DNA of 5,338 nucleotides from Chloroflexota bacterium (GTDB taxonomy: Bacteria > Chloroflexota > Ktedonobacteria > Ktedonobacterales > Ktedonobacteraceae). Position 1 is the first letter of the stretch; each line of letters starts with the position of its first letter. Shown here piece by piece: positions 1 through 5,338 of this stretch. Both the position numbers and the translations under genes were made by a program. The notes under the pieces were generated by a model. It was not told the DNA's origin, made no database searches, and saw nothing but the letters and a program-made list of their open reading frames with translations. The DNA is taken from assembly GCA_021828635.1 (NCBI GenBank), contig JAJZEJ010000641.1, positions 1 to 5,338 on the forward strand, read 5' to 3'.

Positions 1-1638
1 GCACGGGGCGTCATGGAGGAGGTTGAACTGCTGCTGCATCCAGAGGCACAGCAGGGTGTGGCGGGACGTGGTACGCTGCCGCTCTTCTTGCAGTTGCTGC
101 AAACAGACCTCGGCGGTAGTCGTATCGTGCTGACTAACTACAACTCACCTTACAACGAGGAGATGGAAGAGTCGCGTGTGCGTCCCTATCTGGTTTCGCG
201 CATCAGCATGCCGGAGGGTGTCATGTTGCTGCAACAGCGTGGTGTGCAGGGATCGCCCGAAGCACTCTCGCTCATCTGGCAACGCTGCGCTGGTCATGTC
301 TTCGCGCTTGCACTTGTGCATGCCTTAATGAGCCTGAGCGATATTTCGTTGAGCTATTTGTTGGAGTCACCGGACAATCAAGCCTTATGGAACGGTGAGG
401 TTTCTGTCAATCTTATCACGCAAGTCTATCAACATCTTGAACCGACACAGAACGCGATCATGCGTATTCTCAGTCTCTTCCATGAACTGGTGCCATTTTC
501 CGGTATAGCAATGGCTATTTTGGGGAACAATGCGCTAGACGCACAAGAGCGCGAGCGGGTTGCTATTTTCGAGCAAGCACTGCACAAGCTGGTGCAGCTT
601 TCACTGATACAAGAGGTGATCGAGCAAGGCACAAAATATTATACCGTGCATTCCATGCTGCGTCAGTATGTACTAGAGCATTTTCTGGAGGGTGGCGATA
701 GCAAAGAAGAGGTTGAGGCCAGAAAATCGGCCATTGCGACCGCACACCTGCATATCGCCAACTATTACCAGATCGTCGTTGAGCAGCAATATCCCCCACG
801 AGGACAACGCAATAATTTACAGGATGTCGTACCGCTGATCTCACAAGTCCGTCATCTTTGCCTGGGCCGACGCTGGCAACATGCCTGCAATATTCTTTTT
901 GAGGAACGCTTGCACGAGAATCTGGTGCAATGGGGCGCACTCAACACGCTGATTGGCCTCTACACTGCCCTATTGCCACCTTTTGGTGTGCTGGCAAAAC
1001 GCGATGAGGCACTGGCAATGAGCCATTTAGGCATGCTCTATGGGCGTATCGGTGCGTATCAACAGAGTCAGTCATATTACCAAAAGGCATTGGCAATGCA
1101 GCGTGAGATGGGCGATACGCATGGCGAGGCCGTCACATTGACCAACCAGGGTGAGATACTGCGTCTCTCCGGCAACCTGGAGCAAGCACGCTCGAACTTT
1201 GAGCAGGCGCTGGCACTCGACCAACAAAGCCCTGATCCACGGCTGCGTTGCGTGCTACTACACAATATCGGTTTGCTTTATCATGGCGTCAAAGACTATC
1301 AGACGGCCCATGAATACTATCTGCAAGCGTTGCGCCAGGCACATAGTGTGACGACTGGACCATTAACGCACAATAAGCGCACGAGCATGAGCAACCAGAT
1401 TGGCTTGATTCTGACAAACCTGGGCATGTTGCTTTATGAACAGAAGCAACGCCGCGAGGCACTGGCGCTATTGATCGCCGCCATTCAACTGCGCCACTCG
1501 CTGCATGACCCCTCCGTGAGCGTTGTTGAACGTTTCCTGGCCGCTCTAGAGCAGAAAATGGGAGCCGATGCTTACGCCGAGCTATGCCATTCCGCCATGT
1601 CCATGCAAAGCCAGATATTGGCGCAACTCGTGGCGTGA
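1..1638 (+). CDS. NB-ARC (STAND-type) protein with winged helix and TPR repeats, 5'-truncated by window edge
   Basis: The frame is open from base 1 to the TGA at 1636-1638, giving 545 residues (numbered here from the first codon). The ATG at 13 has no convincing ribosome site and sits inside a domain, so the true start is almost certainly off the left edge. Residues 39-46 (GSRIVLTN) resemble the strand after Walker B in NB-ARC NTPases. Residues 96-105 (CAGHVFALAL) occupy the place of the usual C-G-L-P-L-A-L helix motif, but lack its proline. Residues about 130-226 look like a winged-helix region, ending in a Y-T-V-H-S-M-L-R-Q-Y segment typical of STAND proteins. Four TPR-like helix pairs follow at about 336-369, 376-409, 416-449 and 467-500. 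By family, such proteins are cytosolic ATP-dependent switches in which TPRs sense a ligand or partner and an N-terminal effector (not visible) responds. The P-loop and effector are missing, so the output, whether transcription, defence or other signalling, cannot be inferred. Confidence 0.82.
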   Translation, partial: ARGVMEEVELLLHPEAQQGVAGRGTLPLFLQLLQTDLGGSRIVLTNYNSPYNEEMEESRVRPYLVSRISMPEGVMLLQQRGVQGSPEALSLIWQRCAGHVFALALVHALMSLSDISLSYLLESPDNQALWNGEVSVNLITQVYQHLEPTQNAIMRILSLFHELVPFSGIAMAILGNNALDAQERERVAIFEQALHKLVQLSLIQEVIEQGTKYYTVHSMLRQYVLEHFLEGGDSKEEVEARKSAIATAHLHIANYYQIVVEQQYPPRGQRNNLQDVVPLISQVRHLCLGRRWQHACNILFEERLHENLVQWGALNTLIGLYTALLPPFGVLAKRDEALAMSHLGMLYGRIGAYQQSQSYYQKALAMQREMGDTHGEAVTLTNQGEILRLSGNLEQARSNFEQALALDQQSPDPRLRCVLLHNIGLLYHGVKDYQTAHEYYLQALRQAHSVTTGPLTHNKRTSMSNQIGLILTNLGMLLYEQKQRREALALLIAAIQLRHSLHDPSVSVVERFLAALEQKMGADAYAELCHSAMSMQSQILAQLVA

Positions 1639-1642
1639 CGTA

Positions 1643-1660
1643 TCGCGTCCGCGAATTTTT
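1643..1660 (+). terminator. weak candidate terminator after the NB-ARC/TPR gene
   Basis: Five bases after the TGA, a short G+C stem (TCGC/GCGA with tetraloop GTCC) is followed by ATTTTT. The T-tract is right, but a 4-bp stem is short for an intrinsic terminator. It may reduce read-through into the cvpA-like gene rather than block it. Confidence 0.25.
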
Positions 1661-1696
1661 GTGACTTTGCCCACACTGAAATTGTTACATTGCTTC

Positions 1697-1725
1697 TTGC
1701 TTTCGCGTCTACTAGAGTAGATAAT
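1697..1725 (+). promoter_or_regulatory. candidate sigma70-like promoter for the cvpA-like gene
   Basis: TTGCTT at 1697-1702 and GATAAT at 1720-1725 are separated by 17 bases. The -10 matches five of six consensus positions, the -35 only three. Transcription would begin near 1732, giving a leader of about 40 bases before the ATG at 1772. The placement in a 133-bp gap directly upstream of a gene with a good ribosome site supports it, but the -35 is weak. Confidence 0.4.
1708..1721. repeat. inverted repeat over the -10 region, possible operator
   Basis: TCTACT (1708-1713) and AGTAGA (1716-1721) are exact reverse complements separated by AG. The repeat covers the spacer and the first two bases of the candidate -10 element, where a bound repressor would block polymerase. 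No regulator gene is visible beside it. A 6-bp repeat of this kind can arise by chance, so the operator role is inference. Confidence 0.3.
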
Positions 1726-1771
1726 AGCCTCAGCTATAGCAATGTTTAGCATGCGTGTGGAGGAATAACCT

Positions 1772-2338
1772 ATGTCACTCAGCTTAATCGATATATTGTT
1801 TCTGATTACGGTCGCGCTGCTGGTCTTTAATGGCTTGCGCAATGGCGCGGTGTTTAGCCTGATCAATCTACTCAGTATCCCTATCGGCTTAGGTGTGGCC
1901 TATTATTATGGTCCGCGTTTCACGGCTCTGCTAGCGGCTAATGGACTCTCTGCCACACCGCTGATCTCCTACGTGGTTCTCTTCTTCGGCGTTGTGCTTA
2001 TTATGCATATTATAGGTACAACCGTGCGCGGTGTCGTGCAGAAGATACCGGTGATTGGCTTTGGCGATGCACTGTTAGGCGGCGTCATCGGCTTTGGCGA
2101 GGCATGGCTACTCTGGCTCGTGCTACTGATCGTGCTAGGTACTTTTCTGGGAACACTTCAGACCAGCGCCAATGCTATCCAACAGACGGCCAGCATCATT
2201 CCTGGCGTTAAAATCCCCCTCGACCAACTCAAAAGCTGGCACGACTTCTACAATCAAGCGGTGACGAATAGCCTGTTTGCGCGGGTCAATAGCGTCTTCA
2301 ACCAGAACCTGCACGGCTTGCCAAAATTGCCACAATAG
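1772..2338 (+). CDS. CvpA-family membrane protein
   Basis: A complete 188-residue protein with a strong ribosome site (GGAGG at 1759-1763, 8 bases before the ATG). Four hydrophobic segments are visible at about residues 5-20, 27-46, 63-82 and 101-128. The N-terminus has the CvpA pattern: an early aspartate (D7) in the first helix, then N-G-L-R-N-G-A-V-F (20-28) leading into the second. G-rich turns at 95-108 (I-G-F-G-D-A, G-V-I-G-F-G) also fit the family. The C-terminal 60 residues are polar and amphipathic and may lie outside the bilayer. CvpA was named for colicin V production in E. coli; its general biochemical role is poorly defined, with envelope maintenance often suggested. The length suits the family. 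It lies upstream of hflX on the same strand, and the hairpin between them (2339-2353) is too weak to look like a terminator, so partial co-transcription is possible. Confidence 0.75.
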   Translation: MSLSLIDILFLITVALLVFNGLRNGAVFSLINLLSIPIGLGVAYYYGPRFTALLAANGLSATPLISYVVLFFGVVLIMHIIGTTVRGVVQKIPVIGFGDALLGGVIGFGEAWLLWLVLLIVLGTFLGTLQTSANAIQQTASIIPGVKIPLDQLKSWHDFYNQAVTNSLFARVNSVFNQNLHGLPKLPQ

Positions 2339-2346
2339 ATTGCCCC

Positions 2347-2375
2347 TTGCAATCACTCTGGTACATTCGTACAAT
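2347..2375 (+). promoter_or_regulatory. candidate promoter for hflX
   Basis: TTGCAA (2347-2352) and TACAAT (2370-2375) are separated by exactly 17 bases and match four and five of six sigma70 consensus positions. Transcription would start near 2382, leaving a leader of roughly 40 bases that includes the GGGAGGG run at 2411-2417 but excludes most of the earlier AGGAGG at 2377-2382. The -35 overlaps the right arm of a small hairpin (ATTGC 2339-2343 / GCAAT 2349-2353) just after the cvpA-like stop codon. Confidence 0.45.
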
Positions 2376-2376
2376 T

Positions 2377-2485
2377 AGGAGGAGAGGTGTTTGTTGTTTG
2401 CAATAAGCAAGGGAGGGAACTACGGCCAAACAAGCTCGTCTCTTTGAGACCGGTGCGAATAAGGGACCGGAACCCGCTTATCTAG
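2377..2485 (+). other. possible leader mini-ORFs overlapping the hflX start
   Basis: A strong Shine-Dalgarno-like run, AGGAGG at 2377-2382, is not in position for hflX. It fits two tiny frames: TTG at 2391 (8 bases downstream, 18 codons, stop TGA 2445-2447) and GTG at 2387 (4 bases downstream, 32 codons, stop TAG 2483-2485). Both run across the proposed hflX start in other frames. Either could be a regulatory leader peptide, or the run could be incidental. If transcription starts near 2382 from the candidate promoter, neither would be efficiently translated; they would need read-through from the cvpA-like gene. Neither peptide looks like a known protein. Confidence 0.2.
2411..2417 (+). promoter_or_regulatory. 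ribosome binding site that decides the hflX start
   Basis: GGGAGGG lies in the leader, with its GGAGG core (2412-2416) five bases before the in-frame ACG at 2422-2424. No ATG, GTG or TTG in the hflX frame lies near it. Its strength and spacing are the main reason for choosing ACG 2422 rather than TTG 2545, which has no G-rich site ahead of it (the bases before it read GATCAGCGAA). Confidence 0.6.
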
Positions 2486-3747
2486 TTGCCGTCGATACCG
2501 ACGATGATGAGAACATCTGGAGCATCGAAGACTCGATCAGCGAATTGGCGTCACTGGCCCATACTGCTGGTGCGCAAGTGCTTGGAACAATGGTACAGCA
2601 TCTGTCCCATCCTGATGCCCAGACCTATATCGGGAAGGGCAGAGCGCAAGAGTTGAATGACCTTGTAAAGCAGCTAAACCTGGACCTGGTAATCTTCGAT
2701 GATGAGCTGACGCCGACACAGCAGCGCGGCCTGGAACAACTACTCGCAGTGCGCGTTGTTGATCGCACAGCCCTCATCCTCGACATTTTTGCTCAACATG
2801 CCCGTACCCGCGAAGGACGTTTACAGGTTGAACTGGCCCAGCTAGAATATCGCCTGCCCCGGCTGGCCGGGCAGAGCGGTGACTTCTCACGTCAGGCCGG
2901 TGGTTCGCGTGGAGCGGGAGCCGGTGTTGGCGGCGCTATCGGTGTGCGCGGTCCCGGTGAGACAAAACTGGAAATTGATCGCCGCCGCATCAGAGGCCGC
3001 ATCTCAGACCTGAAAGAAGGTATTGCCGAGGTACGTTTACAACGTATGCTGCACCGCCAGCAACGTATGGCCCAGGCCATCCCCGTCATCGCCGTTGTTG
3101 GCTACACCAACGCGGGCAAATCGACGCTCTTCAACGCACTTACCTCGGCAGAGGTGCTAGCGGAAGATAAACTCTTCGCCACTCTCGATCCCGTCACTCG
3201 CCACCTGCTCTTACCCAACAATCAAGAGGTATTGTTGACTGATACCGTTGGCTTCATTCAAAAACTGCCAACCAAACTGGTGGCGGCCTTCCATGCCACG
3301 CTAGAAGAGGTTGTTGATGCCGACCTGCTGCTAGAGGTTGTTGATGTCAGCCACGAGAACGCCATTGAGCAGAGCGAGACGGTCAATAGCGTGCTGCAAG
3401 AATTAGGGGCTGAGAGCAAACCGCGTATTACCGCATTGAATAAGATTGACTTGCTTGATGATACAGATGCCGTAGACACCAGCCTGTATCCTAACGCTGT
3501 GCCGGTCTCAGCTCTGCAAGAGACGGGGCTGACGGCGCTCTGTGAGATGATCGCGCAGGTGTTGGCCAAGAACATGATCGGCATGCAGGTGACAATCCCC
3601 TTCAATCGCGGCGAACTGGTCGAACTCTTCCATCGACGCGGCTATGTTGACCACGAAGAACACCAGACAAGTGGCACCTATATCGCCGGGCGTATTCCGC
3701 GTTCGTTGCGCGGCTACTACGCCCCCTATGCCAACTTCCAGGCATAA
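2422..3747 (+). CDS. hflX: GTPase HflX (ribosome-splitting factor), apparent ACG start
   Basis: From ACG 2422 the product is 441 residues, normal for HflX. The N-terminal domain opens with A-Y-L-V-A-V-D, S-I-S-E-L-A-S-L-A-H-T-A-G and Y-I-G-K-G-R-A-Q-E-L, then D-D-E-L-T-P-T-Q-Q-R and a Gly-rich linker ending G-V-R-G-P-G-E-T-K-L-E. The GTPase domain has all motifs: G1 GYTNAGKST (227-235), G2 region FATLDPVTR (252-260), G3 DTVGF (274-278), G4 NKID (340-343) and G5 VSAL (362-365). A short HflX-type C-terminal domain follows. By family, HflX is cytosolic, binds the 50S subunit and splits stalled 70S ribosomes, notably under heat stress. Starting at TTG 2545 would remove 41 residues, including the first conserved strand and part of the next helix, so that start is rejected. 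The frame is closed upstream by TAA 2404-2406, with no standard start between. Family assignment is near certain; the start is not. Confidence 0.95.
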   Translation, partial: TAKQARLFETGANKGPEPAYLVAVDTDDDENIWSIEDSISELASLAHTAGAQVLGTMVQHLSHPDAQTYIGKGRAQELNDLVKQLNLDLVIFDDELTPTQQRGLEQLLAVRVVDRTALILDIFAQHARTREGRLQVELAQLEYRLPRLAGQSGDFSRQAGGSRGAGAGVGGAIGVRGPGETKLEIDRRRIRGRISDLKEGIAEVRLQRMLHRQQRMAQAIPVIAVVGYTNAGKSTLFNALTSAEVLAEDKLFATLDPVTRHLLLPNNQEVLLTDTVGFIQKLPTKLVAAFHATLEEVVDADLLLEVVDVSHENAIEQSETVNSVLQELGAESKPRITALNKIDLLDDTDAVDTSLYPNAVPVSALQETGLTALCEMIAQVLAKNMIGMQVTIPFNRGELVELFHRRGYVDHEEHQTSGTYIAGRIPRSLRGYYAPYANFQA

Positions 3748-3750
3748 AGA

Positions 3751-3801
3751 GGCGCGGTTGGTCACACTCCCTAATTGGTACTGAGTATGACCAACCGCGC
3801 C
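3751..3801. terminator. strong hairpin, probable bidirectional terminator between convergent genes
   Basis: Bases 3751-3764 and 3788-3801 form a perfect 14-bp G+C-rich stem, beginning three bases after the hflX stop. After a single mismatch the stem can continue for four more pairs (ACTC 3766-3769 with GAGT 3783-3786), leaving a 13-base loop. On the plus strand it is followed by a moderately T-rich tail (CTATCTGTTTATACTC). On the minus strand it is followed by TCTTTATG. Its place between convergent genes suits termination of both transcripts, although neither tail is an uninterrupted T-run. Confidence 0.8.
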
Positions 3802-3854
3802 CCTATCTGTTTATACTCTTGAAGAAAGCTGTGGCCATGCGGTTGCCTCGTTCT

Positions 3855-3874
3855 CCCTCGTTTTTACACGAGGG
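3855..3874. repeat. 7-bp hairpin (CCCTCGT/ACGAGGG)
   Basis: CCCTCGT (3855-3861) and ACGAGGG (3868-3874) pair exactly around a 6-base loop, TTTTAC. A direct repeat of CCTCGTT (3846-3852 and 3856-3862) overlaps its left arm, so an alternative pairing of the right arm with the first copy is possible. No T-tract follows on either strand, so it is not a classic intrinsic terminator. Confidence 0.5.
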
Positions 3875-3911
3875 GCAGGATACCCCAACGAACACCTACA
3901 AGAGACATTAC

Positions 3912-3939
3912 CCGTAAAATAGTATAACATATTTTACGG
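3912..3939. repeat. 10-bp A+T-rich inverted repeat downstream of the peptide-binding-protein gene
   Basis: CCGTAAAATA (3912-3921) and TATTTTACGG (3930-3939) are exact reverse complements around an 8-base spacer. It begins 20 bases past the minus-strand stop codon. As RNA it would be a 3' hairpin that might protect or help end that transcript, but no T-run follows it on the minus strand. As DNA it has the size and symmetry of a regulator-binding site. The structure is clear, the function is not. Confidence 0.6.
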
Positions 3940-3959
3940 CCACAGGTGTGGTTTCCCTG

Positions 3960-5338
3960 TCAGTGCTGAAGCAGGTACACATTGGACCAGTCGCCGAAGT
4001 AGAGACCTTCGCCATTGAGTGAGACGCCGTGCATGTAGGACGGGATAACCGCCGCTAGTGCCTGATGGTCAATGGGCAACCAGCCCACATCGCTAATGGC
4101 GATCTGCTCAGCCTTGTTATAGAGCGCGATACGGGCTGCCCCGCTGGTCTGCTCGGCCTGCGCGATGGTCTGATCAAAGGTCGGATTGCTCCATAGACCG
4201 TTGTTGTTGGGCGCGTTGGTCGTCAGATTCAGAGCCAGCCAGTCATACGGGTCAGGGAAGTCTGCGCCCCACTGCGTGAAGCCAAACTGCACCTCGTGAT
4301 TGGCCGTCTCGGTATTATAGGCGTTCAACTCCACCGGATTCAGTTTCACCTGGATGCCCAGTGCCGTCTGCCACATCTGTTGCAGAGCCGCCGCCTCGTC
4401 GGGCGTGACCTGAGAGTTAGGATACGAGAAGGTGATCGTTGGCACTTTCGAGATGTTGGGATAGACCGATTGCAACAACTGCTTCGCTTTGCTCGCATCA
4501 AAAGGTAGCCCTTGATAATTCGGCTGATAGCCGGGCATGCCAGGAGGAATGATCGTCGGTGCCGCGACTGCCGCGCCCTTGAAGATCGCCTGCACCAGAG
4601 CTGGTTTGTTGATGGCATAGGCAAAAGCCTGACGTACCGCCGGATTATTAAATGGCGGCTTCGTATTATCGAAGAACAGCATGTCGGTTTCTAGCAACGA
4701 CTGACGCACAAAGCCAGGGAGTGCCTGTGCAACCAGCTGATCGGCGGGGCTGATATTCCAGATGAAGTTGTACTGACCGGCACGATACGCCTTGAAGGCA
4801 GTGGAGGCGTCGTTGACAAAATACATATCAACTTCGCTCAATTTCGTCTTGTTGCCATAGTAGTGCGGATTAGGCACCAGAATCATTTTGACATTGTGAT
4901 CCCATTCCTTCATCATGAACGGTCCCGTACCTGCCGCATTCCCCGGAATATTCTGCACCCAATTCTTATCGCCATATTTGCTGATGAGGCTCTGGTTAAG
5001 CGGGTCGAAGAGCGAGGTAGTCAAGTCTTCCAGGAAATAGGCCGCCGGCTTGACCAATGTGACCTGGAGCGTATAGTTGTCAAGAGCCTTGACACCCGCC
5101 AGCACCTTCGTTTTGCCGTTGTTCACCGCATCAGCACCGAGAATGGGTGCCTCGAAGAAAGAGGCAATCGGCGAAGCGACGGAAGGCAGCAGGGCGCGTG
5201 TCCAGGTGTACACATATGTTTGGGCTGTGACCGGCGTGCCATCGGAGAACGCCACATTATGCTTGAGATGGAAGGTATAAACTTTGCCATCGCTAGAGAT
5301 GTCCCATGTCGCCTGATCTGGCACTACATTGAGATTCT
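3960..5338 (-). CDS. ABC-transporter solute-binding protein, family 5 (peptide-binding), N-terminus off the right edge
   Basis: The frame is open from the right edge to the stop at 3960-3962, giving about 458 residues. The GTG at 5324 (residue 1 here) lies in the conserved N-lobe and is not the real start; the signal peptide and any lipobox are outside the window. Family 5 landmarks occur in order: W-D-I-S-S-D-G-K-V-Y-T-F-H-L (7-20), FSDGTPVTA (26-34), GTGPFMMKEW (132-141) with NPHYYG (152-157), PPFNNPAVRQAFAYAINK (223-240), and WGADFPDPYDW (352-362) with N-P-T-F-D (380-384). By family this is an extracytoplasmic DppA/OppA-like receptor that hands oligopeptides, dipeptides or related solutes to an ABC permease. 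The substrate cannot be told from sequence alone. The usual mature length is about 500-550 residues, so roughly 80-130 are missing. The gene converges on hflX; its permease and ATPase genes are not in the window. Confidence 0.93.
   Translation of the reverse strand, partial: NLNVVPDQATWDISSDGKVYTFHLKHNVAFSDGTPVTAQTYVYTWTRALLPSVASPIASFFEAPILGADAVNNGKTKVLAGVKALDNYTLQVTLVKPAAYFLEDLTTSLFDPLNQSLISKYGDKNWVQNIPGNAAGTGPFMMKEWDHNVKMILVPNPHYYGNKTKLSEVDMYFVNDASTAFKAYRAGQYNFIWNISPADQLVAQALPGFVRQSLLETDMLFFDNTKPPFNNPAVRQAFAYAINKPALVQAIFKGAAVAAPTIIPPGMPGYQPNYQGLPFDASKAKQLLQSVYPNISKVPTITFSYPNSQVTPDEAAALQQMWQTALGIQVKLNPVELNAYNTETANHEVQFGFTQWGADFPDPYDWLALNLTTNAPNNNGLWSNPTFDQTIAQAEQTSGAARIALYNKAEQIAISDVGWLPIDHQALAAVIPSYMHGVSLNGEGLYFGDWSNVYLLQH

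Larger units (their letters stand above)
3829..3945. repeat. non-coding intergenic stretch bounded by an 8-bp inverted repeat
   Basis: CTGTGGCC (3829-3836) and GGCCACAG (3938-3945) are exact reverse complements enclosing 101 bases that contain two further hairpins. I see no coding frame here with a ribosome site. The bases could fold into a multi-branched structure on either strand, but an 8-bp match over this distance could also be chance. No target-site duplication is evident that would mark a small mobile element. Confidence 0.3.

Noticed and set aside
13..15. ATG at 13 as the true start of the NB-ARC/TPR gene
   Set aside because: The frame is open to the window edge, the preceding 12 bases give no proper ribosome site, and the protein would begin in the middle of an NTPase domain without a P-loop.
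563..940. 125-codon minus-strand frame inside the NB-ARC/TPR gene
   Set aside because: It lies wholly opposite a well-supported coding frame, has no recognisable domain and has a composition typical of an antisense shadow.
1582..1866. 94-codon minus-strand frame spanning the gap before the cvpA-like gene
   Set aside because: It overlaps both flanking genes in antisense and shows no family features; the gap itself looks like a promoter region for the plus strand.
2339..2353. Terminator between the cvpA-like gene and hflX
   Set aside because: The ATTGC/GCAAT stem is only 5 bp, A+T-rich and lacks a T-tract, and its right arm overlaps the promoter candidate.
2545..2547. TTG as the start codon of hflX
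   Set aside because: It has no Shine-Dalgarno run ahead of it and would remove part of the conserved N-terminal domain that is clearly coded upstream in the same frame.
3508..3765. 85-codon minus-strand frame running through the end of hflX
   Set aside because: It begins within the terminator stem, lies opposite the conserved hflX C-terminus and has no recognisable product.
3802..3959. tRNA, riboswitch or CRISPR in the intergenic stretch
   Set aside because: No cloverleaf with T-loop consensus, no regularly spaced repeats and no known riboswitch core was seen; only simple inverted repeats are present.
4296..4508. 70-codon plus-strand frame inside the peptide-binding-protein gene
   Set aside because: Arg-rich, low-information antisense product opposite conserved family 5 sequence; no ribosome site was evident.

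Overview
The window carries four protein-coding genes: two complete and two cut by the window edges. Base composition is moderate (a little over half G+C by eye), genes have Shine-Dalgarno sites, and both strands are densely coded. A large STAND-type NB-ARC/TPR signalling protein, a CvpA-family membrane protein, an HflX GTPase and a family 5 peptide-binding protein together suggest a Gram-positive-like or monoderm environmental bacterium with a large genome. My best guess is a Ktedonobacteria-type member of the Chloroflexota. This is an impression from protein style; no rRNA or other phylogenetic marker is present to test it.

Layout from left to right. Positions 1-1638 (+) hold the C-terminal 545 residues of an NB-ARC/winged-helix/TPR protein whose P-loop lies off the left edge. 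A 133-bp gap (1639-1771) contains a weak hairpin, a plausible sigma70-like promoter and a small inverted repeat across its -10 element. Positions 1772-2338 (+) encode a four-helix CvpA-family membrane protein. A short gap (2339-2421) holds a good promoter candidate and two Shine-Dalgarno-like runs. The hflX gene follows and ends at 3747 (+). A strong 14-bp hairpin at 3751-3801 lies between hflX and the convergent minus-strand gene and probably terminates both. Positions 3802-3959 are non-coding but rich in inverted repeats. Positions 3960-5338 (-) encode the C-terminal ~458 residues of an oligopeptide/dipeptide ABC-transporter solute-binding protein whose signal peptide lies off the right edge.

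The most interesting point is the start of hflX. The conserved N-terminal domain requires translation to begin well upstream of 2545, yet the frame has no ATG, GTG or TTG between its upstream stop (2404-2406) and 2545. The best-placed initiator is an ACG at 2422, five bases after a GGGAGGG run. This is either a rare non-canonical start, possibly a translational throttle on a ribosome-rescue GTPase, or a point change or sequencing error in an ATG. Small overlapping leader frames just upstream make post-transcriptional control worth considering.

The genes do not form one pathway. cvpA-like and hflX are co-directional, 83 bp apart as drawn here, and may be partly co-transcribed. The peptide-binding protein belongs to a separate, convergent transport unit. 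I found no mobile element, CRISPR array, tRNA or rRNA, and no clear evidence of a wholly new system.
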